Source: 2-12-FULL-60-19 sp041483675 (GTDB lineage Bacteria; Desulfobacterota; Binatia; UBA9968). From it: a stretch of DNA of 64,000 nucleotides. The stretch is taken from assembly GCA_041483675.1 (NCBI GenBank), contig JBGPGE010000006.1:1-64000 (forward strand), read 5' to 3'. The translations under genes and the position numbers were made by a program. Below, piece after piece: positions 31,784 through 39,522 of the stretch; the stretch's first letter is position 1, and the number at the start of each line of letters is the position of its first letter. The notes under the pieces were generated by a model. It ran no database searches and had not been told where the DNA came from. It was given only the letters and a program-made list of their open reading frames with translations.

Positions 31784-33241
31784 CTAGTTCATTCTTCTTC
31801 TTCCGGTACGAATAATAGCGGGGGGTCCAAGATCGCCGTATATCAGAGCCTCATGCCGACGAAATGTCGCGGCTCTTGATATTAATTCTGCGGATACGTC
31901 CAGCGTGCTTTTCGATAGCGAGAGCAAATCATCTTGGTTCTGTAACTTGAGAACGAAAAAGTTTCTGCAATTATCCAAGGCATTAGGATGAATTTTAGCG
32001 GGTCGCTGTGACACGAGGATTAAATGGAGTCCGTATTTCCGTCCTTCGCCAGAAATGCGATTGACCCATTCCAGAGTTCTCTTCTGCCACGGTTCCTCTG
32101 GTATTGCGGGAGCAAGGTTGTGAGCCTCATCAATTATGACAAAGGTCGGATTTTTTGTCTTTTCATTACGTTCCCATAACTTTCTTAGGACCCCCTCCGC
32201 TAAGATTGCCCTATGGGAAAACTGTAATCTTCCCAGGTTATATTCGATTAACCGAGATGGGTCAGATTTTTCCAGAAGGTCAAGCGAGTCGGTCTCCTCA
32301 GACGACCAAATCGGGGCATCTTTCATTCGTTTAAAAAAATCGCGCAAAATAGTCAGACCCTTGAGTTCTTCGTCTTGCAAGAGATACCTGTAACCAGCAG
32401 GAATTCCTTCATTACGCTGAATCGCATCTCGTGTTTTCTCTTCGCATGTTGCGGGAGAGATGGGCTTATCCTTCGGCAAATTTTTACAAAAATGGTCAAA
32501 AAGCGATTCGACCTTAAAGTGATACGGTATACTCTCCAGCTGCAATAGATCAGGAGAGGAAAATCTCTGCATTTTGATTTGGGGCAAAGGGATCAGGTCC
32601 ATTGAAATACTTTTGAGCGCTTTCTGCTGCTGTCTTAAAACCTCATCCGTGATGTTTTCGCATGCGTTATCCTTTGAATTTACATCCGTTTCGAGCCTCG
32701 CTTGGTCGAAGGTCGCAAAATCTGAATTGAGATCTAGGATAACGATTTGTGTATCCGGACAGTTTAAAAGAATCTCCTCGAGTAACAAACCGAGTAATGT
32801 TGTCTTACCAGAACCTGAGCTGCCGAGCATGCATGAATGGGTTCCTAGAAGGTTCTCCCCATTGAGAACGACTGATACGTGGCCATCTATCCCTGAAAGC
32901 TCCCCTACATTAAGGGAGACCTTTGATTGAGTACTGAACAGCTTAGCTAACGATGCACCGGGATCTGGAATGAATACGGTCGCACCGACCAGTTCGTAAG
33001 CAACACCCGAACTAAGGATTTTGCAATGGTATTCGTACTGCGCGTAGCGTTGTACTCCAGAGGAAGGAGACAGCTCCTTGCCGGTAAATTCTTCTATTAT
33101 TGCGGGGATACGGTGATCTGTCTTTTTCGGCACAACTTCAACGTAGTTCCCTGGAATCAGTGTATGCCCCGCTGACTTTATAAAAGTAAATCGCTCGGGG
33201 CTGATTTGTTTTACGACTCTGCCAACCGCGGGTAGTGCCAT
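31784..33241 (-). CDS. HerA-type ATPase (HAS-barrel, DUF87)
   Basis: A 485-residue ring ATPase of the HerA/FtsK superfamily. An N-terminal HAS barrel (about 5-100) precedes Walker A GSSGSGKTT (140-148), Walker B FVIIDEAHN (367-375) and the HerA motif SQRPAKIHPNALDNC with a C-terminal arginine-rich end. HerA translocates DNA and normally works with the nuclease NurA; defence systems pair HerA with SIR2, DUF4297 or other nucleases. No NurA or SIR2 is nearby; the closest candidate effector is the PLD-like protein at 34237. AGGGAG precedes the ATG. The codon usage is visibly more AT-rich than the cluster to the left, consistent with acquired DNA. Confidence 0.88.
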   Translation of the reverse strand: MALPAVGRVVKQISPERFTFIKSAGHTLIPGNYVEVVPKKTDHRIPAIIEEFTGKELSPSSGVQRYAQYEYHCKILSSGVAYELVGATVFIPDPGASLAKLFSTQSKVSLNVGELSGIDGHVSVVLNGENLLGTHSCMLGSSGSGKTTLLGLLLEEILLNCPDTQIVILDLNSDFATFDQARLETDVNSKDNACENITDEVLRQQQKALKSISMDLIPLPQIKMQRFSSPDLLQLESIPYHFKVESLFDHFCKNLPKDKPISPATCEEKTRDAIQRNEGIPAGYRYLLQDEELKGLTILRDFFKRMKDAPIWSSEETDSLDLLEKSDPSRLIEYNLGRLQFSHRAILAEGVLRKLWERNEKTKNPTFVIIDEAHNLAPAIPEEPWQKRTLEWVNRISGEGRKYGLHLILVSQRPAKIHPNALDNCRNFFVLKLQNQDDLLSLSKSTLDVSAELISRAATFRRHEALIYGDLGPPAIIRTGRRRMN

Positions 33242-33638
33242 TTGTCTCCCTTAGCACAACGGCAAAAGAATAACACAGTAGTTGGCTTAACGGAAAAACT
33301 TCAGTCCCAATATTTGATTTGTAATCAAGAAGTCCCCTTGAATGCTACGAAACAAAAAAGCTTTTCCCCCTCTGTCCGTGAATTGTCCGTGGGAGTCCTT
33401 GAGGACGAACGGGAGCACCGGGACAGCGAGGGGGAGCGACCCGGCGAAGATGGGGGGGGGTTAGTCCGAGGTGAGGATTCGGGTTGCCAGGGCACCCGCG
33501 AATCGGCCAGGCGACCAGAGCATAGCGGGGCATGATCTCGTGCGTGCGCTGTGATAAAAGTTGAATGGCCACGGGAACCCAGTGACTAAGGGACCGTGGA
33601 TGGTGGTATAGAAAACCTGTGCTGAAAGGAGACCTGTC
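33242..33638. other. Intergenic region between divergent accessory genes
   Basis: About 400 bases separate the HerA gene from the membrane-protein gene. It is rich in purines, with a run of nine G at 33452-33460 and GAGGG-type tracts. No convincing gene, tRNA or repeat copy is visible. It presumably holds two divergent promoters, although no strong -35/-10 pair stands out. Confidence 0.5.
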
Positions 33639-34082
33639 ATGAACCTTGAACGAGGGTTTCGGCGCATCGTATTGACTATCTCTTTCACGGCTGCTAGCGC
33701 GGGTCTTGTAGTCACGGCCTACGATATCTACAAGTACATTGAGTACGTGTCTGGAATAAAAAAATGGGTCGCGTGCGTCGAAGAAATTCACTCGCGGACC
33801 CCTACCGAGGAAGAGTTCTGGACTAAGTTCGGTCGTAAGGGCCCTTCCGACTGCGAGCACTTCTCGACAGATAGGCCAACGCCCTTCTTCCCCGTTATGA
33901 CGCACTGGACCACGACCTTCTATAGTTATGATAGTGTAGCCGGCTTCTCGATTACACTACCATCATACACCCCCACCCTGGTCCTTTTCATATGGGGCGT
34001 CCTTGTGAGTACAGGGCTTGGCGCGATCCCCTGGGGAGTGTTTTACCTAGCGCGATGGATCGTCCACGGCTTCAAGGTTTGA
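33639..34082 (+). CDS. Unknown membrane protein with two transmembrane helices
   Basis: A 147-residue protein I do not recognise. An N-terminal hydrophobic segment (about residues 9-28, IVLTISFTAASAGLVVTAYD) and a C-terminal one (about 112-138, LVLFIWGVLVSTGLGAIPWG) flank a soluble region of about 80 residues with two Cys (VACVEEI, SDCEHF) that would face the periplasm or cytosol. The coding case is good: AAAGGAGACCTGTC precedes the ATG and the hydrophobic pattern is regular. It lies between HerA and the PLD-like gene on the opposite strand, so it may be a membrane effector or an unrelated passenger. Confidence 0.7.
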   Translation: MNLERGFRRIVLTISFTAASAGLVVTAYDIYKYIEYVSGIKKWVACVEEIHSRTPTEEEFWTKFGRKGPSDCEHFSTDRPTPFFPVMTHWTTTFYSYDSVAGFSITLPSYTPTLVLFIWGVLVSTGLGAIPWGVFYLARWIVHGFKV

Positions 34083-34236
34083 AAAAGGGTGAGAACCATG
34101 AGGAAAGGGTGTTATCTGACGGTTTTGCTGGCATGGGTGCCAAAGCTGAGCCACGCCCTGCGCGGCGGCCTCAAGCCGATGGTTAGGCCTTACAGTCATC
34201 TCGATACGGAAAATCCCACGCAGCCAACGGAGCTGC

Positions 34237-34983
34237 TCAGGGGTACGGCGTACCGGTTTGCCACTTGGTCTCCAGGTCGGCAATGATCGCCGCCTTGTCG
34301 ACGATTTCAATGCAATTGAAGGGCTTCTTGCCTGCGTCCTTGAGCGAACCACCTACCAGCCAGCACCGATCGTTGAAGATTAGATGCCGATCATGAAGAG
34401 ACGGAGCACGTCTGACTCGAAGCTGATGTCCCTCAGCGGTGAACGCGGCGATGGCACGGTCGAAGTCCGGCTCCACGGAATTCTGGTACGTTCCAGTTAG
34501 CAGCATGACAGGGATTGTGAGGCTGCGGAGGCAATCAAGGGTTCCCACTCCAACGTATGGATCGACGATGAAGACTGCTCCAGTGGCAGTCTCGAGGAGT
34601 TCTCGGACCTTCGATTTCGCCGAAAATACGTTGCCTGCGGCCACCGTGATATCACTAGGCGCGGCGGTTGTTTCAAAAAACTTCTGTGCCTCGCAAATGA
34701 CAGCAGTCATTTTACAATGAAACTCTTGTCGCTCCCAGGACGTGTGCGCAATACCATCGGTGTTACGGCTTTCGGCGAGATCCAGCAGGCTGTCCAGCAG
34801 CCGCCGTGAGTTTCCGTGTTCGAGCTTGGTTGTCAGTTCTCGCGCTACGGACAACCACTTTGGCTCAGAGTCGTTAATGGTTTCGAGGTCCACATCGAAC
34901 AGAGTCACCAACTCGCGAAACTCGTCGATCGTGAAGTAACCTTCGAATATGGAAACGAGTTTGAGCGCCAGTTCTGGAAACAT
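34237..34983 (-). CDS. Probable effector-associated domain fused to a degenerate PLD-like domain
   Basis: A 248-residue protein in two parts. Residues 1-75 (LVSIFEGYFTIDEFRELVTLF, WLSVARELTTKLEH) resemble the EAD1 adaptor domain that links STAND-type conflict proteins to effectors by homotypic contacts. Residues about 115-248 resemble a phospholipase-D-like half: a GAVFIVDPYVG strand, then SLHDRHLIFNDRCWLVGGSLKDAGKK. The HxK(x4)D catalytic motif is altered (HDRHLIFND), as in a group of accessory PLD-like proteins with the GxSLKD tail. It could be a nuclease or only a signalling scaffold. The start has no clear ribosome site. It is three genes from HerA on the same strand. Confidence 0.65.
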   Translation of the reverse strand: MFPELALKLVSIFEGYFTIDEFRELVTLFDVDLETINDSEPKWLSVARELTTKLEHGNSRRLLDSLLDLAESRNTDGIAHTSWERQEFHCKMTAVICEAQKFFETTAAPSDITVAAGNVFSAKSKVRELLETATGAVFIVDPYVGVGTLDCLRSLTIPVMLLTGTYQNSVEPDFDRAIAAFTAEGHQLRVRRAPSLHDRHLIFNDRCWLVGGSLKDAGKKPFNCIEIVDKAAIIADLETKWQTGTPYP

Positions 34984-35321
34984 AGCGAGCGACCATCAGT
35001 ATCCGTATAGATGAACTTGCAACATGTCGAAGGCCTTTCTCAGGTCTCTACAGTAGCCCTCCACTACGAAACGATAATGACCGTTCAAGTCGACCGCATG
35101 TACGCATTCTCCATTGCTCCAATGTCGAATGCTCTAATGCTCTCAAATTTCTGCATGGCAAATTACGATTGTGAAAAAGCTGGAGCATCAGCGCAGTAGA
35201 ACATCTGACCGCATTGTCGCATCCGCCCAAGGTTCCGTTGTGACCATGTTCCGTCCTTTGATGACCCGGGACCGTTCATGCCAGGGGGCTTCGAGGATTT
35301 TGCCGTCAACGGCTCGCCGCG
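34984..35321. other. Intergenic region containing repeat copy A
   Basis: About 340 bases without a convincing gene. Positions 35100-35160 contain CCATTGCTCCAATG and AATGCTCTAATGCTCTC. Positions 35182-35242 are a diverged copy of the sequence at 36561-36629 (shared GAGCAT, CAGTAGA, ACCGCATT-TCGCATC and GTTCC-TTGT blocks in the same order). Confidence 0.6.
35182..35242 (+). repeat. Direct repeat A flanking the lyase gene
   Basis: Shares GAGCAT, GCAGTAGA, GACCGCATTNTCGCATC and CCAANGTTCCNTTGT, in order and orientation, with repeat B at 36561-36629. The two flank the dihydrodipicolinate-synthase-like gene. Confidence 0.6.
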
Positions 35322-36290
35322 CTACCCGAGCGCCCGCGAGTACTTCTCGCGGAGTTTTCCAAAGCGGCGGCCGCATTCTCGCGACGCCTCGGCGAAGTCG
35401 GGTGGCATGACGTTGTACGGCGGCCGGATGGGACCGGTCTTGCAGTAACCGGACGCGGTCATCAGGATCTTTTCCATCTGAATGTTGTAGGACGCGAAAA
35501 CTTCCTGCGAGCCGGTGATGATGTGATGCGGTTCGAGAGCCCATGCGATATCCTCGGCGACCGCCTTGGCCCGCTCAGCGTCCCGCGCCGCCAGCGCCTG
35601 CATGAGCGCGAGGCCGGGTTGCGGCCCCACCGCGGGAATCCAACATGTCGTAGCGGTCTCAGGGGATAGCTGAGCGAATTCATAAGCGAGACCGACGGGA
35701 GGGACGAAGTTTACGCGCCCTTTGGTCGCAGCCACCGCTTCGCGCAGAATTCCCTTGCTGGCAAATTTGGCGGACATGACCGTCGGCGCTCTCTCGACAA
35801 CGATTTTCCAGAAGTCGAGATCGAACCCGTAACGAAAGGCGCGCGGGTTGGCATAGACCATAACGGGAAAATCCGGGAACGTTTCGGAAACGGAAGCGTA
35901 GAATTGCACCGCCATATCGCGCGTGGCCGGCTGCCACATTGGAATTCCCAAGAGGGTGCCGGTGGCGCCGCGCTCCTTTACAAACCGGATGCGGCGCGCA
36001 ATCTCATGGCCCCCTAACGCCGTCGTTCCGATAAACGTGGGGATGCGGCCGCGGACCGTCTTGAGCAGACAATCCACGTACGCCTCGTAGTCGCCGTGCG
36101 AAACGGTCGCGCATTCTCCCATGGTTCCGAGCGCCATGATGCCGGTCGCGCCGTCGCGGACGAGACTCTCGGCGAGACGGGCGGTTTCATCCAGATCCAC
36201 CGTATCGACCGCATCCAGTCGCTCGGCTCCGTCCCTGGCCGGCGTCGGCATGATCGCTAACGCACCGCGCAGATCGTTGGCGCTGATCAT
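35322..36290 (-). CDS. Dihydrodipicolinate synthase-family aldolase/lyase
   Basis: A 322-residue class I aldolase-fold protein of the DapA/NanA family. It has GTMGECATVSHGDYEAYVD (the GTTGE-type phosphate/pyruvate loop), the catalytic Tyr in VMVYANPRAF and the Schiff-base Lys in VMSAKFASKG, all at usual spacing; the family's GG(H) segment reads TTALGGHEIARRI. A strong GGGAGGAG precedes the ATG. True DapA in lysine synthesis is shorter; this type is common in catabolic clusters, where it cleaves or forms hydroxy-oxo acids, for example trans-o-hydroxybenzylidenepyruvate hydratase-aldolases. It stands alone, flanked by direct repeats and by acquired-looking DNA, so its pathway is unknown. Confidence 0.88.
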   Translation of the reverse strand: MISANDLRGALAIMPTPARDGAERLDAVDTVDLDETARLAESLVRDGATGIMALGTMGECATVSHGDYEAYVDCLLKTVRGRIPTFIGTTALGGHEIARRIRFVKERGATGTLLGIPMWQPATRDMAVQFYASVSETFPDFPVMVYANPRAFRYGFDLDFWKIVVERAPTVMSAKFASKGILREAVAATKGRVNFVPPVGLAYEFAQLSPETATTCWIPAVGPQPGLALMQALAARDAERAKAVAEDIAWALEPHHIITGSQEVFASYNIQMEKILMTASGYCKTGPIRPPYNVMPPDFAEASRECGRRFGKLREKYSRALG

Positions 36291-36383
36291 ATTCTCCTCC
36301 CTTGAACCGAAGTCCGGACGAAACGACCGGGCAATTACGCGGTTTCCCTAACACGTCCCGCCGCGTGCGTCAATCAACTTATA

Positions 36384-36488
36384 TCGAACACGGGCTTTGA
36401 ATCCCCGTGTTCGACCAAAGGGGAGAGATGCCGCTTCTCCCCTTTGGAAACCCCATCGGTTTTGTGCCCGCCTCAAGTGGCGGGGTTT
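36384..36488. repeat. Three consecutive perfect hairpins
   Basis: Hairpin 1 is TCGAACACGGG (36384-36394), a 9-base loop and CCCGTGTTCGA. Hairpin 2 begins at the next base: CCAAAGGGGAGA, a 9-base loop and TCTCCCCTTTGG (36415-36447). Hairpin 3 begins at the next base: AAACCCC (36448) to GGGGTTT (36488), with an alternative inner stem CCCGCC/GGCGGG. No T-tract follows, so they do not look like ordinary terminators. Confidence 0.85.
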
Positions 36489-36560
36489 ACATTCAATAGA
36501 AAAAATTTCCCGCAAGCACGTTCGCCGTCAAATCGATTCGCTGAAAGGGGGAGAAAAACG

Positions 36561-36629
36561 GGAGCATTGGAACAATAGAGCAGTAGACCGCATTCTCGCA
36601 TCTGGCCAATGTTCCATTGTCCAATGCTC
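36561..36629 (+). repeat. Direct repeat B with terminal dyad
   Basis: GGAGCATTGGAACAAT at the left pairs with ATTGTCCAATGCTC at the right, enclosing the blocks shared with repeat A. It lies 24 bases downstream of the tRNA 3' end (tRNA read on the minus strand), followed by AAATTTTTGC-GAAG-CAAAAATTT, a further small dyad. Confidence 0.65.
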
Positions 36630-36652
36630 TAAATTTTTGCGAAGCAAAAATT

Positions 36653-36728
<76 letters not shown>

Positions 36729-36791
36729 ACTTTGAAGGGATGAGGGATTAAGGATGAAATAAGAGTAAGGAACGAAGGCCTAAAAGTCAAA

Positions 36792-38486
36792 TCACTTTCC
36801 CTTCACCATCTCCTCCGCATGCCGGATCGCTTTGTCCGTGACTTTCACGCCGCCGAGCATGCGGGCGATCTCGGCGACGCGCTCGCGCTCGCCGAGTTTC
36901 TTGACTTCGGTGAAGGTGCGTCCCTTCGCCACCGCTTTCTCAACCACGTAGTGGGAGTCGGCCAGCGCCGCGATCTGCGGCAGGTGCGTGACGCAGATGA
37001 CCTGGTGAGAACCGGCGACTTTTTTGAGCTTCTTGCCGACGATCTCGGCGACGCGGCCGCCGATGCCGGCGTCCACTTCATCGAACAGCAGCGTGGAGAT
37101 ATCGCCCCGCGTCAACACCAGCGACTTGATCGCCAGCATGAGGCGCGACAGCTCGCCGCCGGAGGCGATCTTGGCGAGCGGCTTGACCGGCTCGCCGGGA
37201 TTGGGCGAGAAATAGAACTCCACCTGATCCATCCCCTGCTCCGTCAGCCGTCTCCCCTTCTGCAAAAAGGGCGGCTCGTCGCCCGCTTCCGCGCTTTCGA
37301 GAAAACGCGCCTCGAACGCCGTGCCCGGCATTCCGAGGGCCTCGACCTCTCTCTCCATCTCCTTTTTGAATTTGCCGGCAGCTTTCTTCCGCTCGCGCGA
37401 CAGCGCCTCAGCGACCTGCCATGCGGCAACGCGCGCCTGCTCGCAGGCCCGTTCCAACGCCGGAATCTCCTCTTCGCCGCGCACCAGCCCTTTCAACTCT
37501 TCCGCCACTTTTTCCCCGTGCTTGACGATCTCCTCGATCGAGCCCTGGTATTTCCGTTTGAGCCGGCCGATCTCGGCCAGCCGCTCCTCCAGCTCGTTCT
37601 GAGTCGTCGGATCGAACTGCACGCGATCGGTATGGCGGCGCAGCAGCGAAGCGGCCTCTTGCAGCTGGGCCACGGACGCGTCGATCAGCTCGACGGCGCC
37701 GCTCAAGCCCCCGTCGATCTTCGCCAGCTCTCGCAGCCGCTGCGCATACTTTCCGAGGCGTCCGGCCAGCGCATCTTCGCCTTCGTAGAGCAGCTCTTCT
37801 CCTTCTTTGCAGCCCTGAAAGAGTTTTTCCGCGTGCATCAAAATATTTCTTTTCGCTTTCAACTCCTCTTCTTCGCCCGCCTGCAAGTTCGCGCGCGCGA
37901 TCTCTTCCGCCTGCGAGCGGAGCCACTCCTCCTCGCGACGCCGTTTTTCAAGCAGCTCTCTCGCTTCGCGCAGGCTGCTCCACGACGCCGCCAGAGACGA
38001 GTACTTCCGCCTCATCTCATCCGTCCCGGCCTCAAGCGCGCCGTACGCGTCGAGCAATTGGACGTGGGTCTCGGCCCGGAGGAGCGCCGTGTGTTCGTGC
38101 TGGCCGTAGATGTGGATCAGGCTTGGACCGATATCGGAGAGGAGCGCCAGCGGGGAAAGGCCGCTGTTTAAGTAGATGCGGTTTTTCCCCGCGCGGCTGG
38201 CAATTCTTTTGATGACCAGCTCGTCTTCAATCTCGTGGCCCGCCTCGCGGAGTTTTTCCGCGAGCGTCTTGGGAAACGATTCAAACCGTGCCTCGACGCT
38301 CGCCTCCTCCTCGCCGTGTCGAATCGTATCCGCCGACACCCGGCCGCCGGAAATCAGCCCCAAGGCGTTGAGAACGATCGTCTTGCCGGCGCCGGTCTCG
38401 CCGGTCAGAACGTTGAGCCCCGGACCCAACTCCAGGGCCACCTCGTCGATGATCGCGAAATTCTTGATCCTTAGCTCGCGCAGCAT
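36792..38486 (-). CDS. recN: DNA repair protein RecN
   Basis: A 564-residue SMC-like ATPase of double-strand-break repair. Walker A is GETGAGKT near residue 30 after MLRELRIKNFAIIDEVALELGPG (landmarks RIKNFAIID and LNVLTGETGAGKT). A long coiled coil follows (about 155-380), then the signature SGGELSRLMLAIK, Walker B TLLFDEVDAGIGG and CVTHLPQIAA. Length is typical. It is followed by nadK upstream on the same strand, a frequent pairing, and lies beside tRNA-Ala. This is chromosomal core DNA. Confidence 0.97.
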   Translation of the reverse strand: MLRELRIKNFAIIDEVALELGPGLNVLTGETGAGKTIVLNALGLISGGRVSADTIRHGEEEASVEARFESFPKTLAEKLREAGHEIEDELVIKRIASRAGKNRIYLNSGLSPLALLSDIGPSLIHIYGQHEHTALLRAETHVQLLDAYGALEAGTDEMRRKYSSLAASWSSLREARELLEKRRREEEWLRSQAEEIARANLQAGEEEELKAKRNILMHAEKLFQGCKEGEELLYEGEDALAGRLGKYAQRLRELAKIDGGLSGAVELIDASVAQLQEAASLLRRHTDRVQFDPTTQNELEERLAEIGRLKRKYQGSIEEIVKHGEKVAEELKGLVRGEEEIPALERACEQARVAAWQVAEALSRERKKAAGKFKKEMEREVEALGMPGTAFEARFLESAEAGDEPPFLQKGRRLTEQGMDQVEFYFSPNPGEPVKPLAKIASGGELSRLMLAIKSLVLTRGDISTLLFDEVDAGIGGRVAEIVGKKLKKVAGSHQVICVTHLPQIAALADSHYVVEKAVAKGRTFTEVKKLGERERVAEIARMLGGVKVTDKAIRHAEEMVKGK

Positions 38487-38501
38487 CCGCCAACCCGCTT
38501 A

Positions 38502-38555
38502 CCCTTCGACCGGCCTGTCCTGAGTAGCAGGCCAAGCGGCCTGCGTATCGAAGGG
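38502..38555. repeat. CCCTTCGAC dyad between nadK and recN
   Basis: CCCTTCGA at 38502 and TCGAAGGG ending at 38555 enclose GGCCTGTCCTGAGTAGCAGG and GGCCTGC. Another member of the family seen at 1-30, 21444 and 44800, here longer and with an internal AGGCC-rich hairpin. It separates nadK from recN. Confidence 0.7.
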
Positions 38556-38556
38556 A

Positions 38557-39408
38557 TCATCGCTCGCCCCACTTGAGCTTGGAGCGCAGGATCTCGAAGT
38601 AGCTCCGCGAAGGCGTTTTGACGAGCGAGATCGGCACGCCGTAGTCGCGCGCCGTCACCACGTCGCCGTTGTTGAGCGCCACCCCCTGTTGGCCGTCGGG
38701 GCTGAGGATCACCGTATCGCCGGAGGAGCGCAGCGTGACGCTGATCGTCGAGTGGCTCGACACCACGATCGGCCGGTTGGTGAGCATGTGGGGGCAGATG
38801 GGAGAGAGAACGATCGCCCCGAGGGTCGGATAGAGGATCGGGCCGCCTGCGGCGAGCGAGTAGGCCGTCGAGCCCGTGGGCGTGGAGATGATCAGCCCGT
38901 CGGCGCGATAGGTGCAGAGATATTCTTTGCCGACATAAGTTTCGAGCTCGACGATGCGGGCGCGCGCTCCTTTAGTGATGACCGCGTCGTTCAAAACCCG
39001 GAACCGCTTGCGGCCGCCGCGCTTGCCCTTAACCTGGACCTCCAGCGTCATGCGCTTTTCGACGGCATATTTTCCGGCGAGCGTCTGCGCCAGCACGGTC
39101 TCGAGCTCGTCGATCCCGACCTCGGTGATGAAGCCGAGACCGCCGAGATTTACACCCAGGATGGGAACCTGCGGCCGCTCGACCAGCCGGGCGATGCTGA
39201 GCAGCGTGCCGTCGCCGCCCAGAACGACGATCAGGTCGGCCTTCCGCGCCATCTCCTGCTTCGTGCAGGCGCGCCCGCCCGCGCGGGAAACCCCCGGCTC
39301 GACCAGAACCTGTTTCCCCCGCTCCTTAAGCCACGGCACCAGCCAACTCGCCATCTCGGCGGCTTTAGGCTCTTCGTATTTGGCAACCAGACCGACAACG
39401 CGAATCAT
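38557..39408 (-). CDS. nadK: NAD(+) kinase
   Basis: A 283-residue enzyme that phosphorylates NAD to NADP with ATP or polyphosphate. Motifs: VVLGGDGTLLSIAR with the catalytic GGDG, GVNLGGLGFITE, and the nucleotide loop STPTGSTAYSLAAGGP. The C-terminal VVTARDYGVPISLV strand is present. An upstream GTG (39417) is in frame, but AAGGGG is well spaced from the ATG at 39408, which also matches the usual MIRVVGLVAK start. It is transcribed towards recN. Core metabolism. Confidence 0.96.
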   Translation of the reverse strand: MIRVVGLVAKYEEPKAAEMASWLVPWLKERGKQVLVEPGVSRAGGRACTKQEMARKADLIVVLGGDGTLLSIARLVERPQVPILGVNLGGLGFITEVGIDELETVLAQTLAGKYAVEKRMTLEVQVKGKRGGRKRFRVLNDAVITKGARARIVELETYVGKEYLCTYRADGLIISTPTGSTAYSLAAGGPILYPTLGAIVLSPICPHMLTNRPIVVSSHSTISVTLRSSGDTVILSPDGQQGVALNNGDVVTARDYGVPISLVKTPSRSYFEILRSKLKWGER

Positions 39409-39522
39409 TGGAAACACCCCTTCTCAAACAGAGAGATTAACACATGAGCGAAAAGAAGTCCTTGCCAATAATCAGGACGCGGACGTGGCTGGGCATGAGC
39501 ATGATAACATCGCCGAAAACAA

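Noticed and set aside
31784..33241. Complete HerA-NurA repair or SIR2-HerA defence pair
   Set aside because: No NurA, SIR2 or DUF4297 gene is visible within the window.
33345..33905. 186-codon minus-strand frame over the intergenic region and the membrane-protein gene
   Set aside because: No domain, no ribosome site, Pro/Arg-rich, and it overlaps the better supported gene at 33639.
34089..34286. 65-codon plus-strand frame after the membrane-protein gene
   Set aside because: Weakly signal-like start, but it overlaps the PLD-like gene end and has no recognisable content; evidence insufficient.
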